The notes beneath the pieces were generated by a model that saw only the letters and a program-made list of their open reading frames with translations, did not search any database and was not told the DNA's origin. From Paragordius varius (Eukaryota > Nematomorpha): a stretch of DNA of 64,000 nt. Of this stretch, positions 10,985-24,530 are shown piece after piece. A program made the position numbers and the translations under genes. The stretch is from assembly GCA_964247055.1 (NCBI GenBank), contig OZ176051.1, positions 930,001-994,000 of the forward strand, in the 5' to 3' direction. Numbering within the stretch: position 1 is the first letter of the stretch; the number at the start of each line of letters is the position of its first letter.

Positions 10985-13900
10985 TTGACAAACTCTTTCA
11001 TATCCGATTTTTACAACGATACTTTAAAAATTAATGTATAAAACTAGTCGTATCAATAAATCGCATCAATACTCAAGTTAAACTTTCTCCTTAAAAATCG
11101 GATATTGGTCACCGGTGAACAAAACTATTTTTTATACATTCTCTTAGTAAGACTACATCAAAATATAGAGATAGTTTGACAAACTCTTTCATATCCGATT
11201 TTTACAACGATATTTAAAAATTAATATATAAAACTAGTCGTATCAATAAATCGCATACACACTCAAGTTAAACTTTGTCCTTAAAAATCGGATATTGGTC
11301 AACCGGTGAACAAAATTATTTTTTATACATTCTCTTAGTAGGACTACATCAAAATATAGAGATAGTTTGGCAAACTCTTTCATATCCGATTTTTTACAAC
11401 GATACTTTAAAAATTAATGTATAAAACTAGTCGCATCAATACTCAAGTTAAACTTTGTCCTTAAAAATCGGATATTGGTCACCGGGGAACAAAATTATTT
11501 TTTATACATTCTCTTAGTAAGACTACATCAAAATATAGAAATAGTTTGACAAATTCTTTCATATCCGATTTTTACAACGATACTTTAAAAATTAATGTAT
11601 TAAACTAGTCGCATCAATACTCAAGCTAAACATTGTCCTTAAAAATCGGATATTGGTCACCGCTGAACAAAACTATTTTTTATACATTCTCTTAGTAAGA
11701 CTACATCAAAATATAGAGATAGTTTGACAAACTCTTTCATATCCGATTTTTACAACGATACTTTAAAAATTAATGTATAAAACTAGTCGTATCAATAAAT
11801 CGCATCAATACTCAAGTTAAACTTTGTCCTTAAAAATCGGATATTGGTCAACCGGTGAACAAAATTATTTTTTATACATTCTCTTAGTAGGACTACATCA
11901 AAATATAGAGATAGTTTGGCAAACTCTTTCATATCCGATTTTTACAACGATACTTTAAAAATTAATGTATAAAACTAGTCGCATCAATACTCAAGTTAAA
12001 CTTTGTCCTTAAAAATCGGATATTGGTCACCGGTGAACAAAATTATTTTTTATACATTCTCTTAGTAAGACTACATCAAAATATAGAAATAGTTTGACAA
12101 ATTCTTTCATATCCGATTTTTACAACGATACTTTAAAAATTATGGTATTAAACCAGTCGCATCAATACTCAAGTTAAACTTTGTCCTTAAAAATCGGATA
12201 TTGGTCACCGGTGAACAAAACTATTTTTTATACATTCTCTTAGTAAGACTACATCAAAATATAGAGATAGTTTGACAAACTCTTTCATATCCGATTTTTA
12301 CAACGATATTTAAAAATTAATATATAAAACTAGTCGTATCAATAAATCGCATACACACTCAAGTTAAACTTTGTCCTTAAAAATCGGATATTGGTCAACC
12401 GGTGAACAAAATTATTTTTTATACATTCTCTTAGTAAGACTACATCAAAATATAGAGATAATTTGACAAACTCTTTCATATCCGATTTTTACAACGATAC
12501 TTTAAAAATAAATGTATAAAACTAGTCGCATCAATACTCAAGCTAAACATTGTCCTTAAAAATCGGATATTGGTAACCGGTGAACAAAATTATTTTTTAT
12601 ACATTCTCTTAGTAGGACTACATCAAAATATAGAGATAGTTTGGCAAACTGTTTCATATCCGATTTTTACAACGATACTTTAAAAATTAATGTATAAAAC
12701 TAGTCGCATCAATACTCAAGTTAAACTTTGTCCTTAAAAATCGAATATTGGTCACCGGTGAACAAAATTATTTTTTATACATTCTCTTAGGACTACATCA
12801 AAATATAGAAATAGTTTGAGAAACTCTTTCATATGCGATTTTTACAACGATACTTTAAAAATTAATGTATTAAACTAGTCGCATCAATACTCAAGCTAAA
12901 CACTGTCCTTAAAAATCGGATATTGGTCACCGGTGAACAAAACTATTTTTTATACATTCTCTTAGTAAGACTACATCAAAATATAGAGATAGTTTGACAA
13001 ACTCTTTCATATCCGATTATTATAACGATACTTTAAAAATTAATGTATTAAACTAGTCGCATCAATACTCAAGCTAAACATTGTCCTTAAAAATCGGATA
13101 TTGGTCACCGGTGAACAAAACTATTTTTTATACATTCTCTTAGTAAGACTACATCAAAATATAGAGATAGTTTGACAAACTCTTTCATATCCGATTATTA
13201 CAACGATACTTTAAAAATTAATGTATTAAACTAGTCGCATCAATACTCAAGCTAAACATTGTCCTTAAAAATCATATATTGGTCACCGGTGAACAAAACT
13301 ATTTTTTCTACATCTTAGTAAGACTACATCAAAATATAGAGATAGTTTGACAAACTCTTTCATATCCGATTTTTACAACGATATTTAAAAATTAATATAT
13401 AAAACTAGTCGTATCAATAAATCGCATACATACTCAAGTTAAACTTTGTCCTTAAAAATCGGATATTGGTCACCGGTGAACAAAATTATTTTTTATACAT
13501 TCTCTTAGTAAGACTACATCAAAATATAGAAATAGTTTGACAAATTCTTTCATATCCGATTTTTACAACGATACTTTAAAAATTAATGTATAAAACTAGT
13601 CGGATCAATACTCAAGCTAAACTTTGTTATTAAAAATCGGATATTGGTCACCGGTGAACAAAATTATTTTTTATACATTCTCTTAGTAAGACTACATCAA
13701 AATATAGAGATAGTTTGACAAACTCTTTCATATCCGATTTTTACAACGATACTTTAAAAATTATGGTATTAAACCAGTCGCATCAATACTCAAGTTAAAC
13801 TTTGTCCTTAAAAATCGAATATTGGTCACCGGTGAACAAAACTATTTTTTATACATTCTCTTAGTAAGACTACATCAAAATATAGAGATAGTTTGGCAAA

Positions 13901-14611
13901 CTGTTTCATATCCGATTTTTACAACGATACTTTAAAAATTAATGTATAAAACTAGTCGCATCAATACTCAAGTTAAACTTTGTCCTTGAAAATCGAATAT
14001 TGGTCACCGGTGAACAAAATAATTTTTTATACATTCTCTTAGGAGTACATCAAAATATAGAAATAGTTTGACAAACTCTTTCATATGCGATTTTTACAAC
14101 GATGCTTTAAAAATTAATGTATTAAACTAGTCGCATCAATACTCAAGCTAAACATTGTCCTTAAAAATCGAATATTGGTCACCGGTGAACAAAATAATTT
14201 TTTATACATTCTCTTAGGAGTACATCAAAATATAGAAATAGTTTGACAAACTCTTTCATATGCGATTTTTACAACGATGCTTTAAAAATTAATGTATTAA
14301 ACTAGTCGCATCAATACTCAAGCTAAACATTGTCCTTAAAAATCGGATATTGGTCACCGGTGAACAAAACTATTTTTTATACATTCTCTTAGTAAGACTA
14401 CATCAAAATATAGAGATAGTTTGACAAACTCTTTCATATCCGATTTTTACAACGATATTTAAAAATTAATATATAAAACTAGTCGTATCAATAAATCGCA
14501 TACACACTCAAGTTAAACTTTGTCCTTAAAAATCGGATATTGGTCAACCGGTGAACAAAATTATTTTTTATACATTCTCTTAGTAGGACTACATCAAAAT
14601 ATAGAGATAGT
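10985..14611 (+). repeat. 3,627-bp (about 20-monomer) duplication, copy 1
   Basis: Five independent markers repeat at exactly +3,627: TCTCC 11086/14713, six-T arm 11385/15012, CGCT 11661/15288, GCTAAAC with GGTAACC 12541/16168, and TTGTTAT 13624/17251. Copy 1 overlaps the last part of the 2,012-bp repeat, so the 3.6-kb event came after that amplification. A private change, CCGGGGAAC at about 11484, distinguishes copy 1. The right break lies near 14.61 kb, where TTTGACAAAC replaces TTTGGCAAAC. Confidence 0.87.
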
Positions 14612-17600
14612 TTGACAAACTCTTTCATATCCGATTTTTACAACGATACTTTAAAAATTAATGTATAAAACTAGTCGTATCAATAAATCGCATCAATACT
14701 CAAGTTAAACTTTCTCCTTAAAAATCGGATATTGGTCACCGGTGAACAAAACTATTTTTTATACATTCTCTTAGTAAGACTACATCAAAATATAGAGATA
14801 GTTTGACAAACTCTTTCATATCCGATTTTTACAACGATATTTAAAAATTAATATATAAAACTAGTCGTATCAATAAATCGCATACACACTCAAGTTAAAC
14901 TTTGTCCTTAAAAATCGGATATTGGTCAACCGGTGAACAAAATTATTTTTTATACATTCTCTTAGTAGGACTACATCAAAATATAGAGATAGTTTGGCAA
15001 ACTCTTTCATATCCGATTTTTTACAACGATACTTTAAAAATTAATGTATAAAACTAGTCGCATCAATACTCAAGTTAAACTTTGTCCTTAAAAATCGGAT
15101 ATTGGTCACCGGTGAACAAAATTATTTTTTATACATTCTCTTAGTAAGACTACATCAAAATATAGAAATAGTTTGACAAATTCTTTCATATCCGATTTTT
15201 ACAACGATACTTTAAAAATTAATGTATTAAACTAGTCGCATCAATACTCAAGCTAAACATTGTCCTTAAAAATCGGATATTGGTCACCGCTGAACAAAAC
15301 TATTTTTTATACATTCTCTTAGTAAGACTACATCAAAATATAGAGATAGTTTGACAAACTCTTTCATATCCGATTTTTACAACGATACTTTAAAAATTAA
15401 TGTATAAAACTAGTCGTATCAATAAATCGCATCAATACTCAAGTTAAACTTTGTCCTTAAAAATCGGATATTGGTCAACCGGTGAACAAAATTATTTTTT
15501 ATACATTCTCTTAGTAGGACTACATCAAAATATAGAGATAGTTTGGCAAACTCTTTCATATCCGATTTTTACAACGATACTTTAAAAATTAATGTATAAA
15601 ACTAGTCGCATCAATACTCAAGTTAAACTTTGTCCTTAAAAATCGGATATTGGTCACCGGTGAACAAAATTATTTTTTATACATTCTCTTAGTAAGACTA
15701 CATCAAAATATAGAAATAGTTTGACAAATTCTTTCATATCCGATTTTTACAACGATACTTTAAAAATTATGGTATTAAACCAGTCGCATCAATACTCAAG
15801 TTAAACTTTGTCCTTAAAAATCGGATATTGGTCACCGGTGAACAAAACTATTTTTTATACATTCTCTTAGTAAGACTACATCAAAATATAGAGATAGTTT
15901 GACAAACTCTTTCATATCCGATTTTTACAACGATATTTAAAAATTAATATATAAAACTAGTCGTATCAATAAATCGCATACACACTCAAGTTAAACTTTG
16001 TCCTTAAAAATCGGATATTGGTCAACCGGTGAACAAAATTATTTTTTATACATTCTCTTAGTAAGACTACATCAAAATATAGAGATAATTTGACAAACTC
16101 TTTCATATCCGATTTTTACAACGATACTTTAAAAATAAATGTATAAAACTAGTCGCATCAATACTCAAGCTAAACATTGTCCTTAAAAATCGGATATTGG
16201 TAACCGGTGAACAAAATTATTTTTTATACATTCTCTTAGTAGGACTACATCAAAATATAGAGATAGTTTGGCAAACTGTTTCATATCCGATTTTTACAAC
16301 GATACTTTAAAAATTAATGTATAAAACTAGTCGCATCAATACTCAAGTTAAACTTTGTCCTTAAAAATCGAATATTGGTCACCGGTGAACAAAATTATTT
16401 TTTATACATTCTCTTAGGACTACATCAAAATATAGAAATAGTTTGAGAAACTCTTTCATATGCGATTTTTACAACGATACTTTAAAAATTAATGTATTAA
16501 ACTAGTCGCATCAATACTCAAGCTAAACACTGTCCTTAAAAATCGGATATTGGTCACCGGTGAACAAAACTATTTTTTATACATTCTCTTAGTAAGACTA
16601 CATCAAAATATAGAGATAGTTTGACAAACTCTTTCATATCCGATTATTATAACGATACTTTAAAAATTAATGTATTAAACTAGTCGCATCAATACTCAAG
16701 CTAAACATTGTCCTTAAAAATCGGATATTGGTCACCGGTGAACAAAACTATTTTTTATACATTCTCTTAGTAAGACTACATCAAAATATAGAGATAGTTT
16801 GACAAACTCTTTCATATCCGATTATTACAACGATACTTTAAAAATTAATGTATTAAACTAGTCGCATCAATACTCAAGCTAAACATTGTCCTTAAAAATC
16901 ATATATTGGTCACCGGTGAACAAAACTATTTTTTCTACATCTTAGTAAGACTACATCAAAATATAGAGATAGTTTGACAAACTCTTTCATATCCGATTTT
17001 TACAACGATATTTAAAAATTAATATATAAAACTAGTCGTATCAATAAATCGCATACATACTCAAGTTAAACTTTGTCCTTAAAAATCGGATATTGGTCAC
17101 CGGTGAACAAAATTATTTTTTATACATTCTCTTAGTAAGACTACATCAAAATATAGAAATAGTTTGACAAATTCTTTCATATCCGATTTTTACAACGATA
17201 CTTTAAAAATTAATGTATAAAACTAGTCGGATCAATACTCAAGCTAAACTTTGTTATTAAAAATCGGATATTGGTCACCGGTGAACAAAATTATTTTTTA
17301 TACATTCTCTTAGTAAGACTACATCAAAATATAGAGATAGTTTGACAAACTCTTTCATATCCGATTTTTACAACGATACTTTAAAAATTATGGTATTAAA
17401 CTAGTCGCATCAATACTCAAGCTAAACATTGTCCTTAAAAATCGGATATTGGTCACCGGTGAACAAAACTATTTTTTATACATTCTCTTAGTAAGACTAC
17501 ATCAAAATATAGAGATAGTTTGACAAACTCTTTCATATCCGATTATTACAACGATACTTTAAAAATTAATGTATTAAACTAGTCGCATCAATACTCAAGC

Positions 17601-18959
17601 TAAACATTGTCCTTAAAAATCATATATTGGTCACCGGTGAACAAAACTATTTTTTCTACATCTTAGTAAGACTACATCAAAATATAGAGATAGTTTGACA
17701 AACTCTTTCATATCCGATTTTTACAACGATATTTAAAAATTAATATATAAAACTAGTCGTATCAATAAATCGCATACATACTCAAGTTAAACTTTGTCCT
17801 TAAAAATCGGATATTGGTCACCGGTGAACAAAATTATTTTTTATACATTCTCTTAGTAAGACTACATCAAAATATAGAAATAGTTTGACAAATTCTTTCA
17901 TATCCGATTTTTACAACGATACTTTAAAAATTAATGTATAAAACTAGTCGGATCAATACTCAAGCTAAACTTTGTTATTAAAAATCGGATATTGGTCACC
18001 GGTGAACAAAATTATTTTTTATACATTCTCTTAGTAAGACTACATCAAAATATAGAGATAGTTTGACAAACTCTTTCATATCCGATTTTTACAACGATAC
18101 TTTAAAAATTATGGTATTAAACCAGTCGCATCAATACTCAAGTTAAACTTTGTCCTTAAAAATCGAATATTGGTCACCGGTGAACAAAACTATTTTTTAT
18201 ACATTCTCTTAGTAAGACTACATCAAAATATAGAGATAGTTTGGCAAACTGTTTCATATCCGATTTTTACAACGATACTTTAAAAATTAATGTATAAAAC
18301 TAGTCGCATCAATACTCAAGTTAAACTTTGTCCTTGAAAATCGAATATTGGTCACCGGTGAACAAAATAATTTTTTATACATTCTCTTAGGAGTACATCA
18401 AAATATAGAAATAGTTTGACAAACTCTTTCATATGCGATTTTTACAACGATGCTTTAAAAATTAATGTATTAAACTAGTCGCATCAATACTCAAGCTAAA
18501 CATTGTCCTTAAAAATCGAATATTGGTCACCGGTGAACAAAATAATTTTTTATACATTCTCTTAGGAGTACATCAAAATATAGAAATAGTTTGACAAACT
18601 CTTTCATATGCGATTTTTACAACGATGCTTTAAAAATTAATGTATTAAACTAGTCGCATCAATACTCAAGCTAAACATTGTCCTTAAAAATCGGATATTG
18701 GTCACCGGTGAACAAAACTATTTTTTATACATTCTCTTAGTAAGACTACATCAAAATATAGAGATAGTTTGACAAACTCTTTCATATCCGATTTTTACAA
18801 CGATATTTAAAAATTAATATATAAAACTAGTCGTATCAATAAATCGCATACACACTCAAGTTAAACTTTGTCCTTAAAAATCGGATATTGGTCAACCGGT
18901 GAACAAAATTATTTTTTATACATTCTCTTAGTAGGACTACATCAAAATATAGAGATAGT
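14612..18959 (+). repeat. 3,627-bp duplication, copy 2, expanded by a nested 721-bp repeat
   Basis: This copy follows copy 1 directly and is 4,348 bp long because it carries an additional 721-bp duplication. After the nested repeat the offset to copy 1 becomes 4,348 (AAACCAGTCG 13771/18119), which equals 3,627 + 721. The order of events is therefore readable: 2,012-bp amplification, then the 3,627-bp duplication, then the 721-bp duplication. Confidence 0.86.
16672..18113 (+). repeat. 721-bp (4-monomer) tandem duplication nested in the 3.6-kb repeat
   Basis: The six-T run before CTACATC occurs at 16929 and 17650, and TTGTTAT at 17251 and 17972, both 721 bp apart. The break is near 17,393, where a TTATGGTATTAAAC monomer tail joins CTAGTCGCATC. 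The corresponding part of copy 1 (13.0-13.8 kb) is single, so this is a lineage-specific expansion. Confidence 0.86.
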
Positions 18960-19974
18960 TTGGCAAACTCTTTCATATCCGATTTTTACAACGATACTTT
19001 AAAAATTAATGTATAAAACTAGTCGCATCAATACTAAAGTTAAACTTTGTCCTTAAAAATCGGATATTGGTCACCGGTGAACAAAATTATTTTTTATACA
19101 TTCTCTTAGTAAGACTACATCAAAATATAGAAATAGTTTGACAAATTCTTTCATATCCGATTTTTACAACGATACTTTAAAAATTATGGTATTAAACCAC
19201 TCGCATCAATACTCAAGTTAAACTTTGTCCTTAAAAATCGAATATTGGTCACCGGTGAACAAAACTATTTTTTATACATTCTCTTAGTAAGACTACATCA
19301 AAATATAGAGATAGTTTGACAAACTCTTTCATATCCGATTTTTACAACGATACTTTAAAAATTATGGTATTAAACCAGTCGCATCAATACTCAAGTTAAA
19401 CTTTGTCCTTAAAAATCGAATATTGGTCACCGGTGAACAAAACTATTTTTTATACATTCTCTTAGTAAGACTACATCAAAATATAGAGATAGTTTGGCAA
19501 ACTGTTTCATATCCGATTTTTACAACGATACTTTAAAAATTAATGTATAAAACTAGTCGCATCAATACTCAAGTTAAACTTTGTCCTTAAAAATCGAATA
19601 TTGGTCACCGGTGAACAAAATAATTTTTTATACATTCTCTTAGGAGTACATCAAAATATAGAAATAGTTTGACAAACTCTTTCATATGCGATTTTTACAA
19701 CGATGCTTTAAAAATTAATGTATTAAACTAGTCGCATCAATACTCAAGCTAAACATTGTCCTTAAAAATCGGATATTGGTCACCGGTGAACAAAACTATT
19801 TTTTATACATTCTCTTAGTAAGACTACATCAAAATATAGAGATAGTTTGACAAACTCTTTCATATCCGATTTTTACAACGATATTTAAAAATTAATATAT
19901 AAAACTAGTCGTATCAATAAATCGCATACACACTCAAGTTAAACTTTGTCCTTAAAAATCGAATATTGGTCACC
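18960..19974 (+). repeat. Mixed monomers between amplified blocks
   Basis: Ordinary monomers carrying known variants: ACTAAAG in place of ACTCAAG at about 19033, TTATGGTATTAAACC tails, TCGAATATTGG left arms, and a CTTAGGAGTACATC / ATATGCGAT monomer near 19.6 kb. Several resemble 13.7-14.5 kb. No gene or insertion is visible. Confidence 0.75.
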
Positions 19975-22900
19975 GGTGAACAAAACTATTTTTTATACAT
20001 TCTCTTAGTAAGACTACATCAAAATATAGAGATAGTTTGACAAACTCTTTCATATCCGATTTTTACAACGATATTTAAAAATTAATATATAAAACTAGTC
20101 GTATCAATAAATCGCATACACACTCAAGTTAAACTTTGTCCTTAAAAATCGGATATTGGTCAACCGGTGAACAAAATTATTTTTTATACATTCTCTTAGT
20201 AGGACTACATCAAAATATAGAGATAGTTTGGCAAACTCTTTCATATCCGATTTTTACAACGATACTTTAAAAATTAATGTATAAAACTAGTCGCATCAAT
20301 ACTAAAGTTAAACTTTGTCCTTAAAAATCGGATATTGGTCACCGGTGAACAAAATTATTTTTTATACATTCTCTCAGTAAGACTACATCAAAATATAGAA
20401 ATAGTTTGACAAATTCTTTCATATCCGATTTTTACAACGATACTTTAAAAATTATGGTATTAAACCAGTCGCATCAATACTCAAGTTAAACTTTGTCCTT
20501 AAAAATCGAATATTGGTCACCGGTGAACAAAACTATTTTTTATACATTCTCTTAGTAAGACTACATCAAAATATAGAGATAGTTTGACAAACTCTTTCAT
20601 ATCCGATTTTTACAACGATATTTAAAAATTAATATATAAAACTAGTCGTATCAATAAATCGCATACACACTCAAGTTAAACTTTGTCCTTAAAAATCGGA
20701 TATTGGTCAACCGGTGAACAAAATTATTTTTATACATTCTCTTAGTAAGACTACATCAAAATATAGAGATAATTTGACAAACTCTTTCATATCCGATTTT
20801 TACAACGATACTTTAAAAATAAATGTATAAAACTAGGCGTATCAATAAATAGCATCAATACTCAAGTTAAACTTTGTCCTTAAAAATCGGATATTGGTCA
20901 CCGGTGAACAAAATTATTTTTTATACATTCTCTTAGTAGGACTACATCAAAATATAGAGATAGCTTGGCAAACTGTTTCATATCCGATTTTTACAACGAT
21001 ACTTTAAAAATTAATGTATAAAACTAGTCGCATCAATACTCAAGTTAAACTTTGTCCTTAAAAATCGAATATTGGTCACCGGTGAACAAAATTATTTTTT
21101 ATACATTCTCTTAGGAGTACATCAAAATATAGAAATAGTTTGACAAACTCTTTCATATTCGATTTTTACAACGATACTTTAAAAATTAATGTATTAAACT
21201 AGTCGCATCAATACTCAAGCTAAACATTGTCCTTAAAAATCGGATATTGGTCACCGGTGAACAAAACTATTTTTTATACATTCTCTTAGTAAGACTACAT
21301 CAAAATATAGAGATAGTTTGACAAACTCTTTTATATCCGATTTTTACAACGATACTTTAAAAATTAATGTATAAAACTAGTCGTATCAATAAATCGCATC
21401 AATACTCAAGTTAAACTTTCTCCTTAAAAATCGGATATTGGTCACCGGTGAACAAAACTATTTTTTATACATTCTCTTAGTAAGACTACATCAAAATATA
21501 GATATAGTTTGACAAACTCTTTCATATCCGATTTTTACAACGATATTTAAAAATTAATATATAAAACTAGGCGTATCAATAAATCGCATCAATACTCAAG
21601 TTAAACTTTGTCCTTAAAAATCGGATATTGGTCACCGGTGAACAAAATTATTTTTTATACATTCTCTTAGTAGGACTACATCAAAATATAGAGATAGTTT
21701 GGCAAACTCTTTCATATCCGATTTTTGCAACGATACTTTAAAAATTAATGTATAAAACTAGTCGCATCAATACTCAAGTTAAACTTTGTCCTTAAAAATC
21801 GGATATTGGTCACCGGTGAACAAAATTATTTTATTTACATTCTCTTAGTAAGACTACATCAAAATATAGAAATAGTTTGACAAACTCTTTCATATCCGAT
21901 TTTTACAACGATACTTTAAAAATTAATGTATTAAACTAGTCGCATCAATACTCAAGTTAAACTTTGTCCTTAAAAATCGGATATTGTTCACCGGTGAACA
22001 AAATTATTTTTTATACATTCTCTTAGCAAGACTACATCAAAATATAGAGATAGTTTGACAAATTCTTTCATATCCGATTTTTACAACGATACTTTGTAAA
22101 TTAATGTATAAAACTAGTCGCATCAATACTCAAGTTAAACTTTGTCTATTAAAAATCGGATATTGGTCACCGGTGAACAAAATTATTTTTTATACATTCT
22201 CTTAGTAAGACTACATCAAAATATAGAAATAGTTTGACAAATTCTTTCATATCCGATTTTTACAACGATACTTTAAAAATTAATGTATTAAACTAGTCGC
22301 ATCAATACTCAAGTTAAACTTTGTCCTTAAAAATCGGATATTGGTCACCGGTGAACAAAGTTATTTTATTTACATTCTATTAGTAAGACTACATCAAAAT
22401 ATAGAGATAGTTTGACAAACTCTTTTATATCCGATTTTTACAACGATACTTTAAAAATTAATGTATAAAACTAGGCGTATCAATAAATCGCATCAATACT
22501 CAAGTTAAACTTTGTCCTTAAAAATCGGATATTGGTCACCGGTGAACAAAATTATTTTTTATACATTCTCTTAGTAGGACTACATCAAAATATAGAGATA
22601 GTTTGGCAAACTCTTTCATATCCGATTTTTACAACGATACTTTAAAAATTAATGTATAAAACTAGTCGCATCAATACTCAAGTTAAACTTTGTCTATTAA
22701 AAATCGGATATTGGTCACCGGTGAACAAAATTATTTTTTATACATTCTCTTAGTAAGACTACATCAAAATATAGAAATAGTTTGACAAATTCTTTCATAT
22801 CCGATTTTTACAACGATACTTTAAAAATTAATGTATTAAACTAGTCGCATCAATACTCAACTTAAACTTTGTCCTTGAAAATCGAATATTGGTCACCGGT

Positions 22901-24530
22901 GAACAAAATTATTTTTTATACATTCTCTTAGCAAGACTACATCAAAATATAGAGATAGTTTGACAAACTTTTTCATATCCGATTTTTACATCGATACTTT
23001 AAAAATTATGGTATTAAACCAGTCGCATCAATACTCAAGTTAAACATTGTCCTTAAAAATCGGATATTGGTCACCGGTGAACAAAACTATTTTTTATACA
23101 TTCTCTTAGTAAGACTACATCGAAATATAGAGATAGTTTGACAAACTCTTTCATATCCGATTTTTACAACGATACTTTAAAAATTAATGTATAAAACTAG
23201 TCGTATCAATAAATCGCATCAATACTCAAGTTAAACTTTCTCCTTAAAAATCGGATATTGGTCACCGGTGAACAAAATTATTTTTTATACATTCTCTTAG
23301 TAGGACTACATCAAAATATAGAGATAGTTTGGCAAACTCTTTCATATCCGATTTTTACAACGATATTTAAAAATTAATGTATAAAACTAGTCGCATCAAT
23401 ACTCAAGTTAAACTTTGTCCTTAAAAATCGGATATTGGTCACCGGTGAACAAAATTATTTTTTATACATTCTCTTAGTAAGACTACATCAAAATATAGAG
23501 ATAGTTTGACAAACTCTTTCATATCCGATTTTTACAACGATATTTAAAAATTAATATATAAAACTAGTCGTATCAATAAATCGCATACACACTCAAGTTA
23601 AACTTTGTCCTTAAAAATCGGATATTGGTCAACCGGTGAACAAAATTATTTTTTATACATTCTCTTAGTAGGACTACATCAAAATATAGCAAATAGTTTG
23701 ACAAATTCTTTCATATCCGATTTTTACAACGATACTTTAAAAATTAATGTTTTAAACTAGTCGCATGAATACTCAACTTAAACTTTGTCCTTAAAAATCG
23801 GATATTGGTCACCGGTGAACAAAATTATTTCTTATACATTCTCTTAGCAAGACTATATCAAAATATAGAAATAGTTTGACAAATTCTTTCATATCCGATT
23901 TTTACAACGATACTTTAAAAATTAATGTATAAAACTAGTCGCATCAATACTCAAGTTAAACTTTGTCCTTAAAAATCGGATATTGGTCACCGGTGAACAA
24001 AATTATTTTATTTACATTCTCTTAGTAAGACTACATCAAAATATAGAAATAGTTTGACAAACTCTTTCATATCCGATTTTTACAACGATACTTTAAAAAT
24101 TTATGTATTAAACTAGTCGCATCAATACTCAAGTTAAACTTTGTCCTTAAAAATCGTATATTGTTCACCGGTGAACAAAATTATTTTTTATACATTCTCT
24201 TAGCAAGTCTACATCAAAATATAGAGATAGTTTGACAAACTCTTTCATATCCAATTTTTACAACGATATTTAAAAATTAATATATAAAACTAGTCGTATC
24301 AATAAATCGCATACACACTCAAGTTAAACTTTGTCCTTAAAAATCGGATATTGGTCAACCGGTGAACAAAATTATTTTTTTACATTCTCTTAGTAGGACT
24401 ACATCAAAATATAGAGATAGTTTGGCAAACTCTTTCATATCCGATTTTTACAACGATACTTTAAAAATTAATGTATAAAACTAGTCGCATCAATACTCAA
24501 GTTAAACTTTGTCCTTAAAAATCGGATATT
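19975..24530 (+). repeat. About 4.5-kb block, copy 1 (offset about 9.2 kb to 29.2-33.75 kb)
   Basis: Markers shared with the later copy: ACTAAAG 20301/29533, AATTTGAC 20771/30004, CTTAGGAGTAC 21111/30331, ATTTTTGCAACG 21721/30941, ACTTTGTAAA 22091/31311, TGTCTAT 22143/31363, CGAAATATAG 23121/32162, CGTATATTG 24155/33370. The offset moves between 9,232, 9,233, 9,220, 9,041 and 9,215, and each step matches a visible indel or a whole-monomer gain or loss. This is the longest duplicated block I could trace. Confidence 0.85.

Larger units (their letters stand above)
7140..12140 (+). repeat. 2,012-bp (11-monomer) higher-order repeat, about 2.5 copies
   Basis: Two rare markers recur exactly 2,012 bp apart: TCCG followed by six T (not five) at 7361, 9373 and 11385, and CACCGCTGAAC (palindrome broken by G to C) with CGCT at 7637, 9649 and 11661. 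CACCGCTG also occurs at 8363 and 10375, 726 bp after the first in each of the first two copies, so the unit contains an inner four-monomer duplication. The third copy lacks it and would fit a simpler 1,286-bp, seven-monomer ancestor. Copies differ at only a few positions by eye. Confidence 0.87.
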
